Shown: positions 41,720 through 50,701 of the stretch, piece by piece
Numbering within the stretch: position 1 is the stretch's first letter
Layout: the number at the start of each line of letters is the position of its first letter
Assembly (NCBI GenBank): GCA_040757085.1
Contig: JBFLXJ010000006.1
Span: 1-64,000, forward strand
Direction of reading: 5' to 3'
Length of the DNA stretch: 64,000 bases
Source of the DNA: Bacillota bacterium
GTDB lineage: Bacteria > Bacillota > Sulfobacillia > JACIYH01
Translations under genes and position numbers: made by a program
The notes under the pieces: generated by a model
What the model saw: only the letters and a program-made list of their open reading frames with translations
Database searches by the model: none
Told to the model about the DNA's origin: nothing

Positions 41720-43050
41720 CCGCAGTCGATGAACTGGCACAAATCGTGGGACAGTGCGACCGTTGCGGTGCCTGTCAGGCAGTGTGTCCTCTCTTCGAGT
41801 GCTTGGGGAAAGAGGCCACGGTCGCCAGAGGCAAGCTGGCCATCCTGCGTGCTTTCCTGGCGGGCGGTCTGGGGGCCGATCCCGTGCCCGTGTCGCGGGC
41901 TCTTGACCTGTGCCTGTTGTGCCACGCCTGTGCTGCCAACTGCCCCAGCAAGGTGAAGGCCCCGCGCGCTGTCCTCCTGGGTCGAGCCGCGTTGGCACGG
42001 TCGGTGACGCCTCCCCGCCTGGTGCGGGCGGTGGACGCGGCCCTGGCCCGCCCGGGGGTGCTGGCCCTGGCCGGCCTGCTGATGCGGGCCTACCACAACG
42101 CGCGGGTGTACCGGCTACTGAAGGGCACGGGAGTCCTGGGACTGGTCAGGGCCCTGGTAGGGGAGGCCATGGACTTTCTGCCTCCGCCGGGGGGGGTACC
42201 TGAGTCGAGGTCATCCGCTGTGGCAGCGGGCTCGTCGGGGGCGGCGGGCCGGAGGATGGCAGCCGGGGGCACCGCCCGGGGCAAAGTCCACTACTTCGCG
42301 GGTTGCATGATGAAAACGTTGTACCCGCACGTGAGCCGGGCCACCATCTCTCTGCTGGAAGCGGCCGGCTACCAGGTGGAAGTACCACCGGCGAGATGCT
42401 GCGGGCTGCCCTTGCTGGCGCACGGGCAGCTTGAGGAGGCACGGCGGCTGGCTTCCCAGAACGTGGCCATTTTCCGCGACGCTGAAATGGTGGTGACCGA
42501 CTGCGCCAGTTGCGGGGCGAGCCTCAAAGATTACGGCTGGTTGCTTGGATCTGACCCCGTCTGGCGAGTACAGGCCGGGGAGTTCGCCGGCAAGGTGCGG
42601 GACGTCTCGGAGTTCCTGCTCGGGGTGAGAACAGGGGAGGCGGCCCCTGCCGCCGGGCGGGGATGCCAGGTGGACGGTCGCTGGTCTCAACTGAGAGTTA
42701 CGTATCACGACCCCTGCCACCTCGTGCGGGGCCAGAAAATCAAGGCCCCTCCCCGTGAACTGGTGCGCGCGACGGGAGTGCAGTTTGTGGAGATGGCAGG
42801 GGCGGATACCTGCTGCGGTGGTGGCGGCAGCTTCCACCTGGTTCATCGCGATGTGTCCCAGCGTATCCTGGAGCGCAAGATCAGGGCGGCCGAGGAGACG
42901 GGTGCCCAGTTGCTCCTGACTGCCTGTCCCGGCTGTCTCATGCAGTTACAGTACGGGGTGCACCGGGCAGGGATCTCGCTGCGGGTGATGCACCTGGTCG
43001 AGTTCTTGCTTGCAGTGGAGCCCAGCTTGATTGGGGCGGGGCCTGGTTAA
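41716..43050 (+). CDS. glcF: GlcF-like Fe-S subunit with two CCG domains
   Basis: A 444-residue protein. Two [4Fe-4S] motifs stand at the N terminus (CDRCGACQAVCP and CLLCHACAANCP), and two CCG (HdrB-type) domains follow: YFAGC, RCCGLPLL, DCASCGA and then YHDPCHL, DTCCGGGG, CPGCLMQL. It takes electrons from the GlcD flavin and hands them to a quinone or another carrier. It starts with a TTG overlapping the glcD stop, so the pair is translated together. A Ser/Ala/Gly-rich spacer (residues about 155-190) joins its halves. It ends the cluster. Confidence 0.9.
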   Translation: MTAVDELAQIVGQCDRCGACQAVCPLFECLGKEATVARGKLAILRAFLAGGLGADPVPVSRALDLCLLCHACAANCPSKVKAPRAVLLGRAALARSVTPPRLVRAVDAALARPGVLALAGLLMRAYHNARVYRLLKGTGVLGLVRALVGEAMDFLPPPGGVPESRSSAVAAGSSGAAGRRMAAGGTARGKVHYFAGCMMKTLYPHVSRATISLLEAAGYQVEVPPARCCGLPLLAHGQLEEARRLASQNVAIFRDAEMVVTDCASCGASLKDYGWLLGSDPVWRVQAGEFAGKVRDVSEFLLGVRTGEAAPAAGRGCQVDGRWSQLRVTYHDPCHLVRGQKIKAPPRELVRATGVQFVEMAGADTCCGGGGSFHLVHRDVSQRILERKIRAAEETGAQLLLTACPGCLMQLQYGVHRAGISLRVMHLVEFLLAVEPSLIGAGPG

Positions 43051-43136
43051 GTAGATGGCTTAAGTAGAGATTGCTCGTGAGCATGTCCCCAACGGGGCGA
43101 CGCACCCCTCCTTACCCCGGCGTTGTCCCACCCCCT

Positions 43137-43164
43137 TGACCTCTCCCGCACGAATGCCATAAGC
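43137..43164 (+). promoter_or_regulatory. Weak promoter candidate
   Basis: TTGACC followed after 16 bp by CATAAG resembles a sigma-70 promoter (4 of 6 in the second box), ahead of the small membrane-protein gene. A 9-bp direct repeat TTAAGTAGA at 43047-43055 and 43060-43068 lies just upstream. Confidence 0.3.
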
Positions 43165-43191
43165 ATGGGATGAGGCCCCAGGGCCTGGAAG

Positions 43192-43656
43192 GTGGGGAGG
43201 ACGGTGCGGGGGTGGAGGAGGGGTTTGCTATTATTGCCTCTCGTTGTTCTGGTGGCCAGCAGCTGGCTGGTCATGCGGGCCGGTCGCCTGGCCGAAGAGG
43301 CTAGAGCACTTCCTGCCGGCGCCCGGCCTGCGAGTGATCGGTGTACGCTGGAGGCCGAGCGAAGGGTTCTGGTGTTGGAGTGCGAGGCTGCTGGTCTGCT
43401 CGCGCTGGACGGAGGGGCCGAGCAGCGTTGGGCATCCGGCCTGGGACCGCTCCCGCGGGCGGTGGGCAGGTTGCTTTCCTCGCCGGGACTGTCCGGATAC
43501 GACCGGGTGGTAGTGGTAGTTTGGGGCATGGAGCCAGGACCTCTGCACATCACCGTGGGGAAAGCGGATTTGGTGGCCTGGCGACAGGGGGCGCTCACCC
43601 TGGAAGAGTTCTTCAGCCGGTGGCAGCTGGAATGGAGCGGGAAGCCACCCGAGTGA
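43192..43656 (+). CDS. Uncharacterised membrane-anchored protein
   Basis: About 154 residues. A basic N terminus (VRGWRRG) precedes one membrane helix (LLLLPLVVLVASSWLVM), and the rest looks extracytoplasmic, with two cysteines (CTLEAERRVLVLECEAAG) that could form a disulfide. I do not recognise a family. The start is either GTG 43192 or GTG 43204, which is preceded too closely by GGAGG. It stands alone between the glcF gene and the second deacylase gene. Codon pattern and lack of a competing frame favour a real gene, but it is unconfirmed. Confidence 0.5.
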   Translation: MGRTVRGWRRGLLLLPLVVLVASSWLVMRAGRLAEEARALPAGARPASDRCTLEAERRVLVLECEAAGLLALDGGAEQRWASGLGPLPRAVGRLLSSPGLSGYDRVVVVVWGMEPGPLHITVGKADLVAWRQGALTLEEFFSRWQLEWSGKPPE

Positions 43657-43818
43657 GCAGTCGTGCGAGTCCGGGCAGGAATTTTCACTGCCGCTGTAGA
43701 ATGGCTGGGTTATTAAAAGCAAGGTGCAAATAGGACGGTGGTGGGATCCCTGGGTTCCCGGGTGGCGCCTCGGACGGGCGGCCGGTGGCGTGCGGGCTGA
43801 CGGCGGGAGGTGTGCGGG

Positions 43819-45522
43819 ATGCTGGACGTGCTCATCAAGAATGCACGGGTGGTGGATGGTTCGGGTAATCCCTGGTTCTGGGGCGAGGTAGGGCTGCAGG
43901 CGGGCAGGGTGGCGGTGGTTTCCCGCCGGGCCCTGGAGCTGCCGGCGGGGCGCGTCATCGACGCCGGGGGCATGGTACTGTGTCCCGGCTTCATCGATCT
44001 GCACAGCCACTCCGACTACACCATCTGGGTACATAATCGGGCCGAGAGCGCGCTGCGCATGGGTGTGACCACGGAAGCGGTCGGGCAGTGTGGCAGCACC
44101 GTGCACACCTTCTGTGGGGAAGAAGTGCGGGGCCGCATCCGCCTGGCCATGGCCCAGTCCGCCACGGTGGCACCGGCTGAGGTCGAGGTGGAGTGGCAGA
44201 GCCTCTCCGAATGGCGGGCGGCGCTCGCGTCCCGGGGAACGGGCATAAACCTGGCTCCTTTCATCGGTCACGGGACTGTGCGGGAGTCGGTGCTGGGCGT
44301 GGAGGGCAAGGGTGGCGAGCGAACCCACCCCACCCCGGAGGAAATGGACGCGATGAAGGCCCTGGTCCGCCGGGGGATGGAGGAGGGTGCATTCGGGATT
44401 TCCACGGGGCTGCGGTACGCGCCGGGGCGGAATGCGTTCACTGAAGAGGTGGTGGCCCTGGCGGCGGTGGCGGCTGAATACGGAGGGGTGCACACCTCCC
44501 ACATCCGCAGTGAGGAAGAGTATCTGGTTTCAGCGGTCAAGGAACTGATAGTCGTTAGCCGGGAAGCGCGCATCCCGGCGTGCGTGTCCCACCACAAGGC
44601 CGCGCTGCCTGAAAACTGGGGCAAGGTTTTCGAGACGATCCGGCTGCTGGCCCGGGCGCGGGACGAGGGTGCCGAGGTGATCTGTGACGTATACCCCTGG
44701 ACGCTGGCCCGGCAGGCGAACCTGGGGATATGGTTCGCGGGACACGTCCTCTCCTCCGAGGCGAGTGCGGTCGAGCGCGAGGGGCTGCTGGCGAGCGTCA
44801 GGGACGACGCCCGCTGGGAAGAAGTGAAGCGTAGGGCCAGGACGGGGTTCGAGAGGGAGGTGGAGCTGAACCGTGAGCGGCGCCGGGTTCTGGCGCAAAA
44901 GGGTGTGATGGTGCCCGACATCTGGGATCCGGAGACCTTCGATTACATAGTGTGGTCTCCTTCCCATCCGGAACTTGAGGGCCAGAACTTCCGGGGAGTG
45001 GCGGCGGCACTGGGGGAAGGGGATTACTGGGATGCGGTGCGCCGGGTGTACCTTGATGACGAAGGGTTCACCCAGGTGGCGGCCGGAGGGATGGCGGAGG
45101 AAGACGTGCTGCACGTGCTGAAGTGGCCGTGGTCTGCCGTCTCCACGGACGGGTTCGTGCTTGACGTCCCTCCCGACCTGGGCCGGCCCGACTGCGGGGT
45201 CCATCCCCGTCAGTACGGCACCTATCCCAGGGTCCTGGGCCACTACGTGCGGGAACGCGGTGTTCTCAGGCTGGAGGAGGCCATCCGCAAGATGACGTCC
45301 CTGCCCGCCCAATTCCTGGGGTTGCGGGATCGGGGACTGGTGCGGGAGGGCATGTGGGCTGACCTGGTGATATTCGACCCGGACGCTGTGGCCTGCACCG
45401 CCACCCACCGCGAACCGGCGCGGAACCCGGTGGGCATTGCGTACGTGTTCGTGAACGGGCAGGTAGTGATGGATGGCGGCCGGCACACGGGTGTGCTGGC
45501 GGGGCGGGTGCTGTCCCGGTGA
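43819..45522 (+). CDS. N-acyl-D-amino-acid deacylase family amidohydrolase (second copy)
   Basis: A 567-residue paralogue of the enzyme at 2731. Metal-site motifs are FIDLHSHSDYT, GHGTVRESVLG, HTSHIRSEEEY and STDGFVLD, and it ends with GLRDRGLVREGMWADLVIF. The usual central catalytic Cys/Lys region (CVSHHKAALPENW) is present. It lacks the 39-bp duplication of the first copy. ATG 43819 follows GGGAGG. Located before two opine-dehydrogenase-like genes and the IorAB/ACD genes, it may release amino acids from N-acylated or N-carboxyalkyl compounds for oxidation; that is inference from context. Confidence 0.85.
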   Translation: MLDVLIKNARVVDGSGNPWFWGEVGLQAGRVAVVSRRALELPAGRVIDAGGMVLCPGFIDLHSHSDYTIWVHNRAESALRMGVTTEAVGQCGSTVHTFCGEEVRGRIRLAMAQSATVAPAEVEVEWQSLSEWRAALASRGTGINLAPFIGHGTVRESVLGVEGKGGERTHPTPEEMDAMKALVRRGMEEGAFGISTGLRYAPGRNAFTEEVVALAAVAAEYGGVHTSHIRSEEEYLVSAVKELIVVSREARIPACVSHHKAALPENWGKVFETIRLLARARDEGAEVICDVYPWTLARQANLGIWFAGHVLSSEASAVEREGLLASVRDDARWEEVKRRARTGFEREVELNRERRRVLAQKGVMVPDIWDPETFDYIVWSPSHPELEGQNFRGVAAALGEGDYWDAVRRVYLDDEGFTQVAAGGMAEEDVLHVLKWPWSAVSTDGFVLDVPPDLGRPDCGVHPRQYGTYPRVLGHYVRERGVLRLEEAIRKMTSLPAQFLGLRDRGLVREGMWADLVIFDPDAVACTATHREPARNPVGIAYVFVNGQVVMDGGRHTGVLAGRVLSR

Positions 45523-45601
45523 TGCCGGTGGCCGCGGGCACGCCGGTGCCGGAGGCGTGGTTGATCGGGCTAACTGATCTGGTGAAGTGGAGGTGTTGGG
45601 G

Positions 45602-46696
45602 ATGGGCAAGGCGGTAGCTGTACTGGGCGGGGGTCATGGCGGGCACTGCATGGCAGCTGATCTGGCGCTGGCGGGTTACCAGGTGAACTTTTACGAGGTG
45701 CCAGAGTTTGCCGCCCGCGTGGAGAAGGTGCTGAAGTCGGGTGAGATCAAGCTCACGGGGATCGGGCGGCAGGGCGTGGCCAGGCTGAACACAGCTACCA
45801 CCGACATGGGGGAGGCCCTTGCGGGAGTAGACCTGATCAATATCGTGGTACCCGCATATGCCCACGGGCGCTTCTTCCGGGAGATGTTGCCTTACCTGCG
45901 GGACGGGCAAACGGTGGTGTTGTGGGCGGCAGATTTCGGTTCGCTGGAACTGTGGCATTTCTTGCGCCAGAACGCTCCCGGCTTGCGGGTGCGCATAGTG
46001 GAGGCCAATACGTTGCCATACGGGACGCGCATGGTGGAGCCGGGATGGGTCGATCTACCCCTGATGGCGACGCTGGTTACGGCGGCCGCCCTGCCGGCGG
46101 TGGAGAACGAGGAGGTGCTCCCGGCGTTACGGCAGTGCTTCCCGGTGGTGCGGCCAGCCGACGATGTGCTGTCGTGCGCGTTCAGCAATCCCAACCCCAT
46201 CGTGCATCCCCCCGGGTCGCTCCTCAACGTGGGTCGCATCCAGTTCAGTGGTGGAGACTTTTACATGTACCGGGAAGGTATAACGGAGGCCGTGGCGCGT
46301 GTGATCCGCCGGGTGTTCGCCGAGGTGAAGGCGGTGGCGCAAGCCTACGGCACATCGGTGATAGAGTATGAGGAACGCGATTTCAATACCACGGGCAGCA
46401 TCATGGCGGTCGCATTCCAGGCGCCGTTCGATACTCTGGGGGTAATCGCCAGGATCAAGGGACCCAGTTCCATATACGACCGGTACATCACGGAGGACCT
46501 GCCGCAGGGTCTGGTTCCTATTGCGCAACTGGGGCGGAAGGCGGGCGTTGCCACGCCGGTGACCGACGCTATCGTTTCCCTGGGGGCAGCCGTGTGCGGG
46601 CGGGATTTCTGGTCGGAGGGTAGGACTCTGGCTAAGCTGGGCGTAGAGGGCCTGTCGGTGGAGGAGATCAGGCGGCTCGTCAGACAGGGCCTGTGA
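45602..46696 (+). CDS. Opine/octopine dehydrogenase-like oxidoreductase (first)
   Basis: A 364-residue protein. The Rossmann motif VAVLGGGHGGHCMAADLALAG at the N terminus binds NAD(P). The C-terminal NAD/NADP octopine/nopaline dehydrogenase domain includes SNPNPIVHPPGSLLNVG and GPSSIYDRYITEDLPQGLVP; the His in NPIVHP is the family's catalytic His. These enzymes reversibly join an amino acid and a 2-oxoacid by reductive condensation. The ATG at 45602 follows GGAGG by nine bases. It converges with a second family member at 46857-47924. Catabolic use would yield an amino acid and an oxoacid, which fits the Ior genes to the right. Confidence 0.88.
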   Translation: MGKAVAVLGGGHGGHCMAADLALAGYQVNFYEVPEFAARVEKVLKSGEIKLTGIGRQGVARLNTATTDMGEALAGVDLINIVVPAYAHGRFFREMLPYLRDGQTVVLWAADFGSLELWHFLRQNAPGLRVRIVEANTLPYGTRMVEPGWVDLPLMATLVTAAALPAVENEEVLPALRQCFPVVRPADDVLSCAFSNPNPIVHPPGSLLNVGRIQFSGGDFYMYREGITEAVARVIRRVFAEVKAVAQAYGTSVIEYEERDFNTTGSIMAVAFQAPFDTLGVIARIKGPSSIYDRYITEDLPQGLVPIAQLGRKAGVATPVTDAIVSLGAAVCGRDFWSEGRTLAKLGVEGLSVEEIRRLVRQGL

Positions 46697-46737
46697 CAAT
46701 CGGGTGGCACGACGGTTGCCCTGAAAGGGAGGGGTAG

Positions 46738-46803
46738 GGGCAGGGGTAGGGGAAGCCCGGTCTGGCCTTGGTGGTCCATGAGGCTGGGCTGCCGCCCCTG
46801 CCC
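46738..46803. terminator. Nested hairpin between convergent opine-dehydrogenase genes
   Basis: Outer arms GGGCAGGGG (46738-46746) and CCCCTGCCC (46795-46803) enclose inner arms AGCCC (46754-46758) and GGGCT (46786-46790). The position between two convergent genes suits a bidirectional terminator. It has no U-tract. Confidence 0.4.
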
Positions 46804-46856
46804 TCCCTATTCCACTTCGCAAATCCATACCAGGCCGGACCACAACCCCTGCCGGT

Positions 46857-47924
46857 TCACTCGAGCCTGGCGGTCAGTTCGGCGGCCGTTATGCCGGTAA
46901 GGCCAAGCCGCTCAATTGTTCGGCCCTGAGACCACATGTCACATCCCAGGAGGGCCGAAACCAGGGTCACCACTGAATCTATTACGGGAGTGGGAACGCC
47001 GGCAACCTTTGCCAGAGAAGAGTACAATACCAAACCCATCGGCACGTCCTCGGTGAGATAACGTTCCGAAAGGCTCTTCGGACCCTTCATCTTGCGGCCT
47101 GCCTCAATTCCTTCGTAGCCGAACTGGTCCACAAAAACCCGCCCGACTTCTTCCGGCAATTCACAGTGAGGAGGTCCAAGTCCGAATGCCTCTCGCACCC
47201 GAACCCTCTCCTGATCGAGCGCACGCATGACCTTCCACACGGAGGGCGTCATCGCCTCACGGTAAAGCCAGAACTCGCCCCCGGAGAACTCGATCCTGCT
47301 TGCACTGAGGAGAGTCGGCACCGGATGCACGCACGGGTTGGTGTTATTGAGGGCGACGTCCAGGATGTTCCTGGCCGGTGCTATCTCCGGGTAGAGCTGC
47401 TTGAGCACCGCAGCCGCGGCTTCCGTACGTCGTGCAGGGTACGCGGCGAACGGGTTGAAGATGGCGCGGATGTGCACCGCGACCTCATTTTCCCCGCTCA
47501 TCCTGCACCCGTACGGGAGCGTAGAGGTCTCCCCCAGCGTTATATCTTTCCTTACTCCCATCTCCTCGAGCACTCTGCCAAAGACGTACGAGCCAAACCC
47601 ACCCGGGATCAAGAAGACGTACTGGCCGTCTTCCAGGTGCGGTCCGCACATTCTCGCTATGGATTCCTGGGCGAACGCGGGTACAATCACGAGCACTACT
47701 TCGGCTCCCGAAATCGCTTCCTCTGGATCGTGAGTTGCCACCCGCAGCTTGGCCAGTCCTTGTCTGCTCACTCCGCTGATCTTGATTTCCCCTGTCTCCC
47801 GGATCTTTTTAAAGGACTCCGCGAACTGGGGGACTTGAAAGAGCCTTACTTCGTGCCCCGCCAAAGCCATGTCAGCCGCAGCCGCTACTCCGCCGTGCCC
47901 TGCACCCAAAACCGCAACCTTCAT
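46857..47924 (-). CDS. Opine/octopine dehydrogenase-like oxidoreductase (second)
   Basis: A 355-residue relative of the gene at 45602, with MKVAVLGAGHGGVAAAADMAL, ETSTLPYGCRM, NNTNPCVHPVPTLL (catalytic His) and GPKSLSERYLTEDVPMGLV. The two proteins share an architecture but differ throughout, so this is an old duplication or separate acquisition rather than a recent repeat. The ATG at 47924 has GAGGAGGTG about ten bases upstream. It is transcribed toward the first copy and away from iorA, so a divergent control region lies between it and iorA. Confidence 0.88.
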   Translation of the reverse strand: MKVAVLGAGHGGVAAAADMALAGHEVRLFQVPQFAESFKKIRETGEIKISGVSRQGLAKLRVATHDPEEAISGAEVVLVIVPAFAQESIARMCGPHLEDGQYVFLIPGGFGSYVFGRVLEEMGVRKDITLGETSTLPYGCRMSGENEVAVHIRAIFNPFAAYPARRTEAAAAVLKQLYPEIAPARNILDVALNNTNPCVHPVPTLLSASRIEFSGGEFWLYREAMTPSVWKVMRALDQERVRVREAFGLGPPHCELPEEVGRVFVDQFGYEGIEAGRKMKGPKSLSERYLTEDVPMGLVLYSSLAKVAGVPTPVIDSVVTLVSALLGCDMWSQGRTIERLGLTGITAAELTARLE

Positions 47925-48241
47925 GCTGACTAACACCTCCTCGTTAGCGCTGTTCTCCTGAACAGAACACCGTTGCGTGGCGCGTGCCCTATTTCGCCGG
48001 CGGCCCGCAAAAATCCTCCTGCGTCACCACCTGGCCGCATCTCGAAGAAGGAATCTCCTTTAATGCCGCCTAATATTAAAAGGGGACGCGGTTCCTCCTG
48101 ATGGAACGCCATCCTTGGTGGAACGCTAGGCCGATGGCCAACTCTCGCGCGGTTGGTATCCTGGCGCTTTTGAGCGGGTTCTCAGCCCCGGAGGGTGGCG
48201 TCCCGCCTGTCGGTTAACCAGCGCCGAGCGGAGGTGAACCA
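47925..48241. other. 317-bp divergent control region between opine-DH and iorA
   Basis: No gene is seen. The region contains a perfect 6+4+6 palindrome CTGTTC-TCCT-GAACAG (47950-47965), a second inverted repeat GTTCC-N7-GGAAC (48091-48107), and a direct repeat GGAACGC at 48103 and 48120. A notably AT-rich patch near 48058-48081 includes an imperfect inverted repeat (CCTTTAAT / ATTAAAAGG) and TAATAT, a possible -10 on either strand. The shared GTTC...GAAC core suggests one dimeric regulator. GGAGGTGA precedes the iorA ATG. Confidence 0.5.
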
Positions 48242-50065
48242 ATGCCGACGAACAGCACGCTGGAGCAGGCGGTGGTACTTTTATCCGGCAACGAAGCCAT
48301 CGCCCGGGGCGCTTACGAGGCTGGGGTGGCAGTGGCAGCTGGTTACCCCGGTACCCCCAGCACCGAAATCATCGAAGCACTGGTGAGGTACCCAGACATA
48401 TGGGTCCAGTGGTCCCCAAACGAGAAGGTGGCCCTGGAGGTGGTCATAGGGGCGTCCTTCGCGGGCGCTCGCACCCTGGTGGCGATGAAGCACGTCGGGC
48501 TGAACGTGGCCGCCGACCCCTTCCTGACCTTTTGCTATATGTCCACAAACGGCGGCACCGTCATCGTGTCTGCGGATGACCCGGGCATGCACTCGTCGCA
48601 AAACGAACAGGACAACCGCCAGTACGGTCGTATGGCCCGTACTCCGGTGCTGGTGCCTTCCGACAGCCAGGAGGCAAAGAGCTTTACGGAAGCTGCTTTC
48701 GACATTTCCGAGCGGTTTGCCACCCCTGTCATCCTGCGCAGCACCACCCGCCTGTCCCATGGCCGCAGCCCGGTCAAACTGGGGGTGAGGAAGGAAGCGG
48801 CACGCCGTCTGGCGTTTGAACGCAACCCGGAGCGGTTTGTCACGCTGCCCGCTCACGCCCGCAGTTGGCACCCGCGCGTGGAAGAGCGGCTCGACGCTCT
48901 CCGCCAGTTCGCGGAGGACTGCCCCTTCAACAGGCTGGAGTGGGGCAGCAAGGAAATCGGATTCGTCACCGGCGGAGTCGCGTATCAGTACGTGAAGGAG
49001 GCGTTCCCGGAAGCCTCGGTGCTGAAGCTGGGCCTTGCCTACCCCATACCCCGGGAGCTGATCCGCAGATTTGCCTCTGAGGTGAGGTACCTGTTCGTGG
49101 TGGAGGAAGGCGACCCATTCTGGGAGGAACTCATCCTGGCCCAGGGGGTTAAGGTCGCCGGGCAGGGAGTTGCCGGGCCGTGCGTGTTCCCGCGGGTGGG
49201 CGAACTTTCGGTGGAGATCGTGCGCAGTGCGGTGAAAGAGTTCCTGGGCGCCGGTAGCGCTTCTGCCTCAGCGGGCGACCGGCAGGCTCGGGCAGGAAAA
49301 GGCGCGGCCGAAACGGTTTCGCTGCCGGCGCGGCCTCCCGTGCTCTGCCCGGGGTGCCCGCACCGGGGCGTCTTTTACGTCCTGGCCAAGCACCACCTCA
49401 TCGCCACCGGCGACATAGGTTGCTATACCCTGGGGGCAGCTCCTCCCTTCAACAACATCGATACCTGCACCTGCATGGGATCATCTATAGGGCACGCTCT
49501 CGGACTGGAAAAGGCACTCGGACGGGAATTCTCGCGCAGGGCGGTGGCGGTGATCGGGGACTCCACGTTCGTCCACTCCGGCATCGCTCCCCTCATCGAC
49601 GTGGTCTACAACCGGGGTACCGTCACCGTGATCATCCTGGACAACGGTACCACCGCCATGACGGGACATCAGGGGCACCCCGCTTCCGGCTGGGATGCCC
49701 GCCGGCAGCCGGCCCCGCGCATCGACCTGGAAGCCCTGTGCCGTGCGTGCGGGGTGAACGACGTCCAGGTGGTTGACTCCTACGACCTCAAGGCGGTAGA
49801 GAGGGCGATCAAGGCGGCGGTGGCCCGCGAGGAACCGTCGGTGGTCATCGCCCGGCGCCCGTGCGTCCTGCTTCCGGGTATGCGCAAGCCGCCCATCCGG
49901 TTCCTCCCCGAAAAGTGCATTGACTGCGGGGCGTGCTTCCGCTTAGGCTGCCCTGCACTGGAGAAAAACGGCAGGCGGCCCCGGCTCAACGAGGTGCTGT
50001 GCACGGGTTGCCTCATGTGCGTACAGCTCTGCAAACCGGGGGCCCTGATAGCTCAGGAGGCTTGA
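48242..50065 (+). CDS. iorA: Indolepyruvate:ferredoxin oxidoreductase, alpha subunit
   Basis: A 607-residue fused alpha/beta-type subunit. It begins with LLSGNEAIARGAYEAGVAVA and GYPGTPSTEI, has MHSSQNEQDNRQYGRMA, and carries the TPP motif GDSTFVHSGIAPLIDVVYN with NGTTAMTGHQGHPASG. The C terminus holds two Fe-S motifs (CIDCGACFRLGC and CTGCLMCVQLC). Arylpyruvates from Trp, Phe or Tyr are oxidised to arylacetyl-CoA with ferredoxin reduction. ATG 48242 follows GGAGGTGA. The iorB and ADP-forming acyl-CoA synthetase genes follow, so energy is recovered as ATP. Confidence 0.95.
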   Translation: MPTNSTLEQAVVLLSGNEAIARGAYEAGVAVAAGYPGTPSTEIIEALVRYPDIWVQWSPNEKVALEVVIGASFAGARTLVAMKHVGLNVAADPFLTFCYMSTNGGTVIVSADDPGMHSSQNEQDNRQYGRMARTPVLVPSDSQEAKSFTEAAFDISERFATPVILRSTTRLSHGRSPVKLGVRKEAARRLAFERNPERFVTLPAHARSWHPRVEERLDALRQFAEDCPFNRLEWGSKEIGFVTGGVAYQYVKEAFPEASVLKLGLAYPIPRELIRRFASEVRYLFVVEEGDPFWEELILAQGVKVAGQGVAGPCVFPRVGELSVEIVRSAVKEFLGAGSASASAGDRQARAGKGAAETVSLPARPPVLCPGCPHRGVFYVLAKHHLIATGDIGCYTLGAAPPFNNIDTCTCMGSSIGHALGLEKALGREFSRRAVAVIGDSTFVHSGIAPLIDVVYNRGTVTVIILDNGTTAMTGHQGHPASGWDARRQPAPRIDLEALCRACGVNDVQVVDSYDLKAVERAIKAAVAREEPSVVIARRPCVLLPGMRKPPIRFLPEKCIDCGACFRLGCPALEKNGRRPRLNEVLCTGCLMCVQLCKPGALIAQEA

Positions 50066-50068
50066 ACC

Positions 50069-50701
50069 ATGGTGGAAGTGACATCCCGCAGCCGGCCGGA
50101 ACGCATAGACAACGTCGTCATCGCCAGCGTCGGTGGCCAGGGCGGCATTCTGGCCACCCGTATCCTTGCCTCCCTGTTCCTCAACCAGGGCTGGGAGGTC
50201 AAGACCTCGGAAGTACACGGCATGGCCCAGCGAGGAGGTAGCGTGGAAACTCATGTGCGCCGCGGCCAGAGGGTGCATTCGCCCCTCGTCCCGCGGGGGG
50301 AAGCGGATCTCCTCCTGGCCCTCGAGCAGTTGGAGGGCCTGCGCTACCTGCCCTGGCTGCGTCCGGGCGGGCTGTGCGTTTGCAGCACCGAACGCATCGC
50401 CCCCGTGAGCGTGACCCTGGGGAACCAGGCGTATCCGGGCGAGATCAGGGAGACCCTGGGGCAAACGGTGGGTACCCTTGTATGGGTGGATGCCCTGGGG
50501 ATCGCCCGGGAGGCGGGGAACGTACGTGCCGCAAATGTTGCGCTCCTGGGTGCTCTGTCCCCGTTCATCGACGCGTCCGAGCAGGAGTGGCAGGAAGCCA
50601 TTTGGGCCGACCTTCCTGAGCGTGTGCGTGCGGTGAACCTGGCTGCCTTCCGGATGGCCAGGGAACTCACCACCGCCGAGATGGGGAGGGGAAAGGCATG
50701 A
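50069..50701 (+). CDS. iorB: Indolepyruvate:ferredoxin oxidoreductase, beta subunit
   Basis: A 210-residue gamma-type subunit with VVIASVGGQGGILATRIL and EVHGMAQRGGSVETHVR, both diagnostic of IorB. It begins 3 bp after iorA with GGAGG upstream and ends overlapping the next ATG by 4 bp. Confidence 0.95.
   Translation: MVEVTSRSRPERIDNVVIASVGGQGGILATRILASLFLNQGWEVKTSEVHGMAQRGGSVETHVRRGQRVHSPLVPRGEADLLLALEQLEGLRYLPWLRPGGLCVCSTERIAPVSVTLGNQAYPGEIRETLGQTVGTLVWVDALGIAREAGNVRAANVALLGALSPFIDASEQEWQEAIWADLPERVRAVNLAAFRMARELTTAEMGRGKA

Noticed and set aside
40079-41998. 639-codon open frame on the minus strand
   Set aside because: Antisense to glcD, no motif.
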